A DNA stretch of 41,891 bases from Bog-756 sp035531955 (GTDB taxonomy: Bacteria > Actinomycetota > Acidimicrobiia > Acidimicrobiales > RAAP-2): contig DATKRZ010000027.1 of the NCBI GenBank assembly GCA_035531955.1, forward strand, positions 1-41,891, given 5' to 3'. The notes below the pieces were generated by a model, which made no database searches, had not been told where the DNA came from, and was given only the letters and a program-made list of their open reading frames with translations. How positions within the stretch are numbered: position 1 is the stretch's first letter; each line of letters opens with the position of its first letter. Positions 1 to 6,556 of this stretch are shown here, piece by piece. Made by a program: the position numbers and the translations under genes.

Positions 1-156
1 TCCGCCCGCAAGATGTTCATCCGCTCGCGGGCCAACTCGATCGAGGGGGGCACGTCCGAGATCCAGCGCAACATCCTGGGCGAGCGGATCCTCGGGCTGC
101 CCGGCGACGTCCGGGTGGACAAGGAGATGCCGTGGTCGGAGGTGCCCCGGAGTTGA
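1..156 (+). CDS. acyl-CoA dehydrogenase, C-terminal fragment
   Basis: The reading frame enters from the left edge and ends at TGA 154-156. The visible 51 residues include the RSRANSIEGGTSEIQRNILGE segment, which is the hallmark C-terminal stretch of flavin-dependent acyl-CoA dehydrogenases (the GGTSEIQR loop contacts FAD across the tetramer interface, and the ILGERILGLP tail is typical). The enzyme would catalyse alpha,beta-dehydrogenation of an acyl-CoA thioester in the cytoplasm. The substrate cannot be told from this fragment. It is followed after 61 bases by an acyl-CoA thioesterase-like gene and then an F420-type oxidoreductase, so it probably belongs to a lipid or steroid catabolic cluster that continues to the left. 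Confidence 0.9.
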   Translation, partial: SARKMFIRSRANSIEGGTSEIQRNILGERILGLPGDVRVDKEMPWSEVPRS

Positions 157-217
157 CCCGATCGGACGGCGGGGCCGCCCCGGGCATCCTCGGCGCGGTC
201 GCCCGGGTCCCCTGCGG

Positions 218-1027
218 GTGACCGACGCCCGGGAGTTCCTCGGCATGGAGCCGGTCGGCGACCGGCTGCACTGGCGGCTGGCGGTGGTGCCCGAGTTGAC
301 CACGCCCGGCAACTTCCTCTTCGGCGGCTGCGGGCTGGGCGCCGCCCTGGTGGCCATCGAGTCGGCCTCGCAGCGCCCGACGGTGTGGTCGACGGCCCAG
401 TACCTGTCCTACGCCCCGACCGGGTCGGTCCTCGATCTGACCGTCACCCTGGCCGCCGTGGGCCGGCGGGTCACCCAGGGCCGGGTGGTCGGCAACGTGG
501 GCGACACGGAGATCCTGACCGTCAACGCCGCCGTCGGGGCCCCGGGCACGCTGCAGGCCGGGGGCGTGTGGGCCACCGCCCCGGAGGTGCCCCCGCCCGA
601 CGAGTGCCCGCCCCGCCGGCTCCCGGCCTTCAACTCCACATCGATCTTCGACCGGATCGACGTCCGCCTGGCCCGGGGACTGTCGTTCGAGGAGATCGGC
701 GCCGGGACCGGGGCCCCGGGGGAGCCGACCAGTGCCCTGTGGGCCCGGGTTCCCGGCCACCTGGAGCCTTCGGCGGCGACGCTGGCGATCATCGGGGACT
801 ACGTCTCGGGCGGCGTCTCCCAGCCCCTGGCCCGGCGGGTCATGTCCCGGAGCCTCGACAACACGCTGCGGATGGTCCAGCTGCAGCCGACCGAATGGGT
901 GCTCTGCGACATCCGCATGCAGGCGCTGGTGGGCGGCTACGGCCAGGGGATCGCCCACCTGTGGTCGGAGCAGGGCGCCCTGCTGGCCACGGCCAGCCAG
1001 TCGATGAGCGTGCGATTGTGGGAGTAG
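218..1027 (+). CDS. acyl-CoA thioesterase-like protein (double hotdog)
   Basis: A 269-residue protein with a GTG start; EFLGMEP follows at residues 5-11. The N-terminal half has FLFGGCGLGAALVA (about residues 28-41), the loop-helix that begins the hotdog helix in TesB-like thioesterases, followed by a WSTAQYLSYAP strand. The C-terminal half has VSGGVSQPLA and ends MQALVGGYGQGIAHLWSEQG, the usual second hotdog with its final strands. It likely hydrolyses or binds acyl-CoA thioesters in the cytoplasm. No clear ribosome site precedes GTG 218; ATG 245 has a GGGAG nine bases upstream and is an alternative start. It sits between an acyl-CoA dehydrogenase and an LLM oxidoreductase, all on the same strand, which fits lipid metabolism. 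Confidence 0.82.
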   Translation: MTDAREFLGMEPVGDRLHWRLAVVPELTTPGNFLFGGCGLGAALVAIESASQRPTVWSTAQYLSYAPTGSVLDLTVTLAAVGRRVTQGRVVGNVGDTEILTVNAAVGAPGTLQAGGVWATAPEVPPPDECPPRRLPAFNSTSIFDRIDVRLARGLSFEEIGAGTGAPGEPTSALWARVPGHLEPSAATLAIIGDYVSGGVSQPLARRVMSRSLDNTLRMVQLQPTEWVLCDIRMQALVGGYGQGIAHLWSEQGALLATASQSMSVRLWE

Positions 1028-1047
1028 GGCCCGACAAAGGAGGACGA

Positions 1048-2097
1048 ATGTTGGTCAGCACCATGCTCGGCTACGCGGGCGGGTTCCGGGCGGCGGCGGC
1101 CCAGGTGGTCGAACTGGAGAAGGCCGGGCTCGACCTGGTGTGGGTGGCCGAGGCCTACGGCCTCGACGGCCCGAGCCAGATGGGGTACCTGGCCGCCCTC
1201 ACCGAACGGGTGGAGATCGGCTCGGCCATACTGCCCATCTACACCCGCACCCCCACCCTCATCGCCATGACCGCGGCCGGTATCGACGCCCTGTCCGGAG
1301 GACGGTTCCATCTGGGTCTCGGGTCCTCGGGGCCCCAGGTCATCGAAGGGTGGCACGGGGTCCCCTTCTCCGCGCCGATCGGGCGCACCCGCGAGATCAT
1401 CGACGTCTGCCGGCAGGTGTGGGCCCGGGAGGCGCCCCTCGTCCATGCCGGGACGTACTACGACATGCCCCTCCCGGCCGGCGTGGGAACCGGACTGGGC
1501 AAGGCGCTCAAGATCATCGTCCACCCGGTGCGCCCGTCCATTCCCGTCTGGGTGGCCGCGCTGGGGGAGAAGAACGTGGCCATGACGGCCGAGTTGGCCG
1601 ATGGGTGGATCCCCATGCTGTTCATCCCCGAGAAGGCCCGGGAGGTGTGGGGGGCCTCCCTCGATGCCGGACGGGCCAGACGCGACCCCGGCCTCGGGCC
1701 CCTGCAGATCACCGCCGGCGGGGTGCTGGCCGTGGGCGAGGGTGACGATGTGGTCGCCCTGCGCGAACTGGCCCGGCCCATGGTCGCCCTCTACGTGGGT
1801 GGCATGGGGGCCAAGGGGAAGAACTTCTACAACGACGTGGTCCGCCGCTACGGGTTCGAGGCCGAGGCCGAGGACATCCAGGACCTCTATCTGAGCGGGA
1901 AGAAGTCCGAGGCGGAGGCCCGGGTCCCCCCCGAGCTCCTCGAGCTGACCTCGCTGTGTGGGCCGGAGAGCTATGTGGCCGAGCGGATCGCCGCGTTCCG
2001 CGAAGCCGGGGTGACCCACCTGCAGGTGACGCCGGTCCCGGTGGGGGACCAGCGACCGGCCGACCTGATCGCCACGGTGAAGGAGCTGGCCGGCTGA
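1048..2097 (+). CDS. LLM-class F420-dependent oxidoreductase
   Basis: A 349-residue bacterial luciferase-like TIM barrel. Family signs are the N-terminal AEKAGLD-type helix (ELEKAGLDLVWVAEAYG), ALTERVEIGSAILPIYTRTP, and GRFHLGLGSSGPQVIEGWHG, the segment that binds the deazaflavin phosphate, plus a C-terminal EAGVTHLQVTPVP strand. Such enzymes use F420H2 or FMN for hydride transfer; F420 use is inferred from the subfamily and the actinobacterial setting, not seen directly. ATG 1048 is fixed by AAAGGAGG at 1036-1043. The gene starts 20 bases after the thioesterase stop, so the two are probably co-transcribed. The exact substrate is unknown. Confidence 0.88.
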   Translation: MLVSTMLGYAGGFRAAAAQVVELEKAGLDLVWVAEAYGLDGPSQMGYLAALTERVEIGSAILPIYTRTPTLIAMTAAGIDALSGGRFHLGLGSSGPQVIEGWHGVPFSAPIGRTREIIDVCRQVWAREAPLVHAGTYYDMPLPAGVGTGLGKALKIIVHPVRPSIPVWVAALGEKNVAMTAELADGWIPMLFIPEKAREVWGASLDAGRARRDPGLGPLQITAGGVLAVGEGDDVVALRELARPMVALYVGGMGAKGKNFYNDVVRRYGFEAEAEDIQDLYLSGKKSEAEARVPPELLELTSLCGPESYVAERIAAFREAGVTHLQVTPVPVGDQRPADLIATVKELAG

Positions 2098-2104
2098 ACC
2101 GGCC
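2088..2104. terminator. hairpin between convergent genes
   Basis: A perfect 6-base stem (GGCCGG/CCGGCC) with loop CTGAA spans the TGA of the LLM oxidoreductase; the convergent gene ends at 2116. There is no T-run, as is common in high-GC actinobacteria. It could serve both strands. Confidence 0.45.
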
Positions 2105-2115
2105 GCCGGCTCCCC

Positions 2116-2520
2116 CTACTCCTCGGAGACCAGCTCGTTGTCGGAGGCCCGCTGCCTGTCGGGCAGGTCCAGCGTGTCGAGGGCGAGCAGGTAGTCGAGC
2201 TGGTCGGCCATGCTCTCGATCTCGTCGGCGTCGTAGTAGCTGCGGTCCAACGTGAGGGTCAGCTGTTGTTGCACCAGGGCGAGCGCGTCCTCGGCGGCGG
2301 CCGCGGCGTCGTAGACGGAGAACAGCTTGGCCTGCATGGCGTGGGCCGACACGAACCGGGCGCCCCGCTGCTGGGCCTCGGTGGGGAGGGAGCGCAGGGC
2401 GTCGCCGGGCGTCGGCCCGCGGTCCTCCGCGGTGGCCCCGCCGTCCTCCGCGGCGGCCCCGCCGGTGCTCAGCTGTTCGCCACCCTCCACGGTCCGCTTC
2501 GCTTCTTCTCGTCGCTCCAC
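2116..2520 (-). CDS. small hypothetical acidic protein
   Basis: A 134-residue protein I do not recognise. The start GTG (complement of 2518-2520) is chosen because AAGGAGGAG lies eight bases upstream on the minus strand. The N-terminal 45 residues are low-complexity and rich in Gly, Ala, Glu and Thr; the rest (ARFVSAHAMQAKLFSVYDAA to the end) is predicted mostly helical, with a leucine-rich acidic stretch ending DNELVSEE. No signal peptide, transmembrane segment or metal motif is visible. It stands alone, convergent with the LLM gene and divergent from the FAD oxidoreductase. Codon use is normal for the window, so it is probably a genuine gene. Confidence 0.65.
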   Translation of the reverse strand: MERREEAKRTVEGGEQLSTGGAAAEDGGATAEDRGPTPGDALRSLPTEAQQRGARFVSAHAMQAKLFSVYDAAAAAEDALALVQQQLTLTLDRSYYDADEIESMADQLDYLLALDTLDLPDRQRASDNELVSEE

Positions 2521-2660
2521 TTGCCGGACTCCTCCTTCTCTTTCCGTAGACCATTCAACACCGGATCGGCGTTGGATCTTCCGCGGGACCGATGGTTCCC
2601 GAGGCCCGGCCCGGATGTCCCGGACAGGCTCTGGGACGCACCGCGGACCTGGCGGGGCCC

Positions 2661-2711
2661 GGTCGGGGCCCGGTCGGGGCTGGTCGGGGCCCGGTCGGGC
2701 TGGTCGGGGCC
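2661..2711. repeat. five tandem GGTCGGGGC(C)C/T units
   Basis: Consecutive units at 2661-2671, 2672-2681, 2682-2692, 2693-2701 and 2702-2711 read GGTCGGGGCCC, GGTCGGGGCT, GGTCGGGGCCC, GGTCGGGCT and GGTCGGGGCC. Variation in unit length argues against a simple coding repeat. Confidence 0.85.
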
Positions 2712-2878
2712 GGCGCGGGCGATCGGGTGGTCGTCGACTCCGGCCACCGCACGGCGCCAGGCTGCGGACGTCCGGGGGTCTGCCCGGAGGCCCAGGACCG
2801 CCAACGAGGCGATGGCGCCGGCCGCGGCCTCGGACGGTGGGCCGCAGGAGCGAAAACCGGCTGCGGTGCCCCACCGGT

Positions 2879-2884
2879 AAGACT
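2879..2884 (+). promoter_or_regulatory. putative -10 (AAGACT) for leaderless leader ORF
   Basis: AAGACT (within TAAGACT) ends exactly six bases before ATG 2891. The same spacing precedes several other starts in the window, which suggests a leaderless transcript starting at this ATG. Confidence 0.4.
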
Positions 2885-2890
2885 GGGGGC

Positions 2891-2926
2891 ATGCGATCCG
2901 CCCCGTGCCGCCCGGCCCGCGGGTGA
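2891..2926 (+). CDS. putative 11-residue leader peptide, coupled to next gene
   Basis: ATG 2891 opens a short frame encoding MRSAPCRPARG and ends in TGA 2924-2926. This TGA overlaps the GTG at 2923 of the FAD oxidoreductase in a GTGA configuration, the standard layout for translational coupling. A -10-like hexamer lies six bases upstream, so the mRNA could begin at this ATG. The peptide has one Cys and three Arg. It may simply deliver ribosomes to a downstream start that has no ribosome site of its own. Evidence is positional only; no homologue is claimed. Confidence 0.4.
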   Translation: MRSAPCRPARG

Positions 2927-4368
2927 GCCGGCTCGACGCGGTGGTCGTGGGGTCGGGCCCCAACGGGCTGGCCGCCGCCATCACCCTGGCCGCTGCGGGA
3001 CTCTCGGTGACGGTCATCGAAGGGGCCGAGGTCGCCGGTGGCGGATGCCGCACCGACTCGTCGACCCTGCCGGGCTTCCGCCACGACGTCTGCTCCGCGG
3101 TCCATCCGCTGGTTGCGGCCTCCCCTTTCTTCCGCCGCCCGGTGTTCGACGGCCTGCGCCGGTCCCTGTGCCAGCCCGCGGTCCCCTTCGCCCACCCGCT
3201 CGACGGGGGACGGGCCGGCGCCGCCCATCGATCGGTGGACGAGACGGCCGACTCCCTCGGACCCGACGGGGCCGCCTACCGCCGCCTGATGGGACCGCTG
3301 GTCGACCGCGCCCCGGTGATCGTCGACCAGGTGCTCGGCCCGTTGCGGTCGGTCCCGGCCCATCCATTTGCGCTGGCCCGGTTCGGCCTGCCCGGTGTGC
3401 CGTCGGCCCGCCGGCTGGCCAGCCGTTTCGAGTGCGAGCCGGCCAGGGCGCTGTTGGCCGGGGTGTCGGCCCATTCGACGGCCCGGTTGACCGCCCCCTT
3501 GACCGGGGCGTTCGGGCTGCTGCTGGGCATGGCCGCGCATGCCGTCGGCTGGCCGGTCGTCCAGGGCGGGAGCTCGGGCATCGTCGCTGCGCTGTCGGCC
3601 GAGCTGGAGCGCCTCGGCGCCACCGTCGTCACCGGTCAGCCGGTCCGGTCGCTGTCCGAGCTGCCCGAATCCACCGCGGTCGTGCTGGACACGTCGCCGG
3701 GCGGCCTGGCCGCGCTGGCCGGTCCCGACCTGCCGCCCGGGTACGGGCGGGCCCTGGCCCGGTTCCGCCACGGGCCCGGGGTGTGCAAGGTGGACTGGGC
3801 CCTTTCCGGCGCCGTCCCCTGGAGCGCGGCGGTGTGCCGGCGGGCGGGGACGCTCCACCTCGGTGGCACCTTCGCCGAGGTGGCGCACAGCGAGTCCGAG
3901 GTGCACGCCGGGCGGCACCCCGAGCGCCCCTACTGCATCGTGGTGCAACCGGGGGTGGCCGATCCCACCCGGGCCCCCGACGGCCACCAGACCCTGTGGG
4001 GCTACTGCCACGTTCCCCCGGGGTCGACGGTGGACATGACCACGGCCATCGAGGCCCAGATCGAGCGGTTCGCGCCCGGGTTCTCGGAGCTGGTCCTGGC
4101 CCGGTCGACCCGAACGGCGGCCGAACAGGAAGCGCACAATCCCAACCTCGTGGGCGGCGACATCGGCGGTGGGGCGGCGAGCCTGGGCCAGACCCTGTTC
4201 CGCCCGACCGTCAGCTGGAACCCCTACCGGACGCCGGTCCGGGGTCTGTACCTGGGCTCGGCCTCCACGCCCCCCGGGGGAGGGGTCCACGGGATGTGCG
4301 GGGTCTTCGCGGCGCGCACCGTGCTGCACGACCACTTCGGGGGGCCGGCGCCGTTCGGCCGCCGGTGA
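2923..4368 (+). CDS. FAD-dependent oxidoreductase, phytoene-desaturase-like
   Basis: A 481-residue flavoprotein. The N-terminus has the Rossmann FAD site AVVVGSGPNGLAAAITLAAAG (GxGxxG) followed by VIEGAEVAGGGCRT, the second dinucleotide-binding element of the NAD(P)/FAD oxidoreductase and carotenoid desaturase family. The C-terminal GLYLGSASTPPGGGVHGMCG is the conserved FAD-contacting motif of the same family. Members desaturate or isomerise isoprenoids or act as uncharacterised oxidoreductases; there is no neighbouring carotenoid gene, so the substrate stays open. I choose GTG 2923 because it overlaps a leader ORF; GTG 2905, six codons upstream, is the longer alternative. Neither has a good ribosome site. 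Confidence 0.85.
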   Translation: MSRLDAVVVGSGPNGLAAAITLAAAGLSVTVIEGAEVAGGGCRTDSSTLPGFRHDVCSAVHPLVAASPFFRRPVFDGLRRSLCQPAVPFAHPLDGGRAGAAHRSVDETADSLGPDGAAYRRLMGPLVDRAPVIVDQVLGPLRSVPAHPFALARFGLPGVPSARRLASRFECEPARALLAGVSAHSTARLTAPLTGAFGLLLGMAAHAVGWPVVQGGSSGIVAALSAELERLGATVVTGQPVRSLSELPESTAVVLDTSPGGLAALAGPDLPPGYGRALARFRHGPGVCKVDWALSGAVPWSAAVCRRAGTLHLGGTFAEVAHSESEVHAGRHPERPYCIVVQPGVADPTRAPDGHQTLWGYCHVPPGSTVDMTTAIEAQIERFAPGFSELVLARSTRTAAEQEAHNPNLVGGDIGGGAASLGQTLFRPTVSWNPYRTPVRGLYLGSASTPPGGGVHGMCGVFAARTVLHDHFGGPAPFGRR

Positions 4369-4400
4369 CGGTCCGGCCGTCGGTCACGGGCGGGAACCCC

Positions 4401-4424
4401 GGCGCGCCCGCCCGGCGGCGTGCC
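4401..4424. terminator. hairpin between convergent genes
   Basis: GGCGCGCC and GGCGTGCC form an 8-pair stem (one G-T pair) with an 8-base loop in the 63-base gap between the convergent oxidoreductase and membrane-protein genes. It could terminate both. Confidence 0.45.
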
Positions 4425-4431
4425 CTCCTCG

Positions 4432-5292
4432 TCACGGCGAGCCCGCGCTCTCGGTCCGCTCCGGCAGGAGGAGCACCGCCCCGGCCAGGAAGCACAGGGC
4501 CCCGACGAACGTGCCGAGGTTGGACAGCTCGACGTTCCGGATCTGCCCGGTGGCCGGGACGACGTAGGCGGCGACCGCCGATGCGCCGAAGGCGATGGAA
4601 CCGGTCAGATTGAGGGCGGTGATCCACCACGAGATGTCACTCGGGGCCCATGCCGCCCAGCCGTGGCACACCTCGAACCACGCCAGGCTGCTGGCCACCA
4701 GGAAGCACACCGACCCGACGGCGTCCGGTCTCCAGACGTGGTGCCGGGCGGCCTCGGCGCTCAGGTTGTCGCTCACGGCGACGCCGGTGCTCACGTTGAA
4801 GTAGAGGGTGCCGACCAGCTGGACGGCACCGGCCCACCAGTCGATCTGCGACGGCCGGTTGGTGAACACCGATCTCCAGCCGCGGACCGGGCCGTCGGAG
4901 CCGGCGTCGACCGACTCGCGGAACTGGAGGAAGGCGGCGCCGGTGAAGAACAGCGACCCGACGAAGAACGTCATCGAGTCGGCCCGGGTCCCGACCGCGC
5001 CGGCGTAGCCGGGCACCGCGCCCAGGGCGAACAGGGTCGAGCCCACGGCGAACAGGGCCCCGATCCACCAGCCCCGGACCCCGGGCGCCCACCAGGTGCC
5101 GGCCCCGGGCCGGGCCCCGCCCTTGCGCCGGCGGCGCGACTCCCAACGGGCCACCAGCCCGTCGGGCCGCCGGTACTCGACGAAGGTGGTGAAGGGCCCG
5201 AGACCCCCGCGGCGGCCGGTCGGTGTCCCCACCGCACCGGGGAGTGCGAGGTCGGTTGGGTGGGACCCGGAGGTCCATCCGCCGGTTGCCAT
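4432..5292 (-). CDS. YrhK-like multi-pass membrane protein
   Basis: A 286-residue protein with a charged cytoplasmic N-terminus (ESRRRRKGG, about residues 51-59) and hydrophobic segments that include WWIGALFAVGSTLFALGAVP, MTFFVGSLFFTGAAFLQF, WWAGAVQLVGTLYFNV, VGSVCFLVASSLAWFEV, WWITALNLTGSIAFGASAVAAYV and LGTFVGALCFLAGAVLLLPE. The recurring pattern W-x2-G-A/S-x-Q/N-L-x-G-T/S-x-x-F suggests internally repeated helix pairs, as in YrhK-type domains; this family call is from memory of the pattern. Function unknown. A GATACT hexamer (complement of 5299-5304) ends six bases before the ATG, so the transcript may be leaderless. It is divergent from the next gene with about 100 bases between. Confidence 0.7.
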   Translation of the reverse strand: MATGGWTSGSHPTDLALPGAVGTPTGRRGGLGPFTTFVEYRRPDGLVARWESRRRRKGGARPGAGTWWAPGVRGWWIGALFAVGSTLFALGAVPGYAGAVGTRADSMTFFVGSLFFTGAAFLQFRESVDAGSDGPVRGWRSVFTNRPSQIDWWAGAVQLVGTLYFNVSTGVAVSDNLSAEAARHHVWRPDAVGSVCFLVASSLAWFEVCHGWAAWAPSDISWWITALNLTGSIAFGASAVAAYVVPATGQIRNVELSNLGTFVGALCFLAGAVLLLPERTESAGSP

Positions 5293-5298
5293 CGGCCC

Positions 5299-5304
5299 AG
5301 TATC
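5299..5304 (-). promoter_or_regulatory. putative -10 GATACT, leaderless start
   Basis: On the minus strand GATACT is followed by six bases (GGGCCG) and then the ATG of the membrane protein. No ribosome site is present in this gap. Confidence 0.45.
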
Positions 5305-5396
5305 ACCGCATCGGCGGTGCCGGGGGCCGATTCCACTCTGCGATGATGAGCACCGAGCCGTCCGGCCCGGGCGGCGGGAGTCGAAGGGAACCTCAG

Positions 5397-6461
5397 ATGG
5401 GCATCACCGACCGCGATCGTTCGACCCTGCTGCGGGCGGCCATGGCCAGAGTGGAGCGGGACGGGCTGAAAGAGGCCCTCGCCCGGCCCGCTCCGGAGCT
5501 GCCCCAGGTCCCGAAGCCGGTTTCCAATGCCCTCAATGCGCTGAGACGGCACGGGGACCCGGCCGCGGTGGTGGACCGGCCCCAGTACCGGGCGGCCCTG
5601 CCCTATCTGGCCGCGCTGGTCTCCGAGGCCTGCCTGGCCCGGGCCATCGAGGTGCTCGGCGAGCACGCCGACGACCCCTCCCGCCAGCAGCTCCTCGACG
5701 CCGTCGACCAGCTCCGCGACTCGTTCCCGGACGTCATCATCGGGGTGATGCTGGCCTCGGTGGCCGCAGGGGACATGGCGGCCTCCGATCTCTGCTTCGA
5801 CCTCGCCGCCACCGACGAGCGATTCGGCCTGGCCGGCCGGGCCGCCGCTACCGACGACCCGAGCCCGTCGCCGGCCGGTCCGCGCCCCGTGGCCAACCCC
5901 ACCCCCGAGCAGCGGGAGGCGCGTCGGTCGAAGAAGATGCGGGACGCCGATGAGCGCCGCAAGAAGCAGGAGGCGGCCCGGCGGGCCGGTGAGCAGGTCC
6001 GACGGGCGAGACGGCAGGAGCGCGCCAACCCGGCATCGGTCCCTGCCGGCGGGCCGGCGGGGACCGATGCGTCGCCGAGGAGGGTGTCCCCGAGGCTGAC
6101 CAGGCGAGCCGCCCTCACGCCCGCCCAACAAGCGGAGTTCGACCGGTTGGACCCGTGGGTCGGCGGGGTGGTGTTCGCCTGGGTGGCGTTCGACCCGCCC
6201 GATCCCACCCGACCGGACGTCGACGGGAAGTCGCGGCGGTGCGTGGTGGTGGCAGGGTCCCAGTCCCACCTGCTGGTGCGGCCCGGGTACTCCGAGGGCG
6301 GGGTGAAGAGCCGCGACTGGAAGTCGGTGCCGCTCCGGCACTGGAAGCGGGCCGGCTTCGACCAGCCCACGTGGATCGCCGTCGAATCCCTGCGGGTCCC
6401 ACGCCACGGCACGGGCCCGGTGGGATGGCTCACCGAGGACGACTGGAACGCACTCTGGTAG
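5397..6461 (+). CDS. hypothetical protein with possible PemK/MazF-like C-terminal domain
   Basis: A 354-residue protein of three parts. Residues 1-150 are helical and hydrophobic-patterned (RAAMARVERDGLKEAL, VSEACLARAIEVLGEHADDP). Residues about 150-235 are a charged linker with a Lys/Arg-rich helix (REARRSKKMRDADERRKKQE). Residues about 240-354 form a beta-rich module: GGVVFAWVAFDPP, then GKSRRCVVVAGSQ, then WIAVESLRVPR, resembling the G-x-V-W/F, GKxRPxxVV and final-strand pattern of PemK/MazF toxins or other SH3-like barrels. That fold call is an inference. No antitoxin gene is adjacent. ATG 5397 has GAAGGGA seven bases upstream; in-frame ATGs at 5343 and 5346 are alternatives. Function unknown. 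Confidence 0.6.
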   Translation: MGITDRDRSTLLRAAMARVERDGLKEALARPAPELPQVPKPVSNALNALRRHGDPAAVVDRPQYRAALPYLAALVSEACLARAIEVLGEHADDPSRQQLLDAVDQLRDSFPDVIIGVMLASVAAGDMAASDLCFDLAATDERFGLAGRAAATDDPSPSPAGPRPVANPTPEQREARRSKKMRDADERRKKQEAARRAGEQVRRARRQERANPASVPAGGPAGTDASPRRVSPRLTRRAALTPAQQAEFDRLDPWVGGVVFAWVAFDPPDPTRPDVDGKSRRCVVVAGSQSHLLVRPGYSEGGVKSRDWKSVPLRHWKRAGFDQPTWIAVESLRVPRHGTGPVGWLTEDDWNALW

Positions 6462-6490
6462 CTGCCGGCGGGCGGGGCTTGACCATGGAT

Positions 6491-6503
6491 TAGAATCCCT
6501 CTA
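6491..6503 (+). promoter_or_regulatory. putative catalase -10 and Fur/PerR-type dyad
   Basis: TAGAAT (6491-6496) fits a -10 hexamer. It lies inside TAGA-N5-TCTA, an imperfect dyad in the only AT-rich patch upstream of the catalase gene. The Fur-family gene downstream is the natural candidate to bind it. Match to the known 7-1-7 boxes is only partial. Confidence 0.4.
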
Positions 6504-6556
6504 GAGTCGGAACTCTTCCGCTACTGAACCCTTTCCACGTATCCGAGGAGGCAGCC

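Larger units (their letters stand above)
2521..2890. other. divergent intergenic region with tandem repeats
   Basis: About 370 bases separate two divergent genes. It contains the 10-11 base tandem repeat listed separately. A minus-strand frame (roughly 2530-2860) has very high third-position GC and a protein-like segment (GAIASLAVLGLRADP) but no credible start with a ribosome site, and its end overlaps the ribosome site of the small acidic protein. I leave it unannotated as a gene; it could be a relic. Confidence 0.5.

Noticed and set aside
2530..2860. Minus-strand frame with very high third-position GC in the divergent gap
   Set aside because: No start with a ribosome site, no recognisable family, and its end overlaps the ribosome site of the small acidic protein. 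In DNA this GC-rich, such frames arise by chance.
2592..4613. Long plus-strand open frame of 673 codons over the FAD oxidoreductase
   Set aside because: It is an out-of-frame shadow: Arg/Gly/Pro-rich, no motif, and it overlaps the gene with clear FAD sites.
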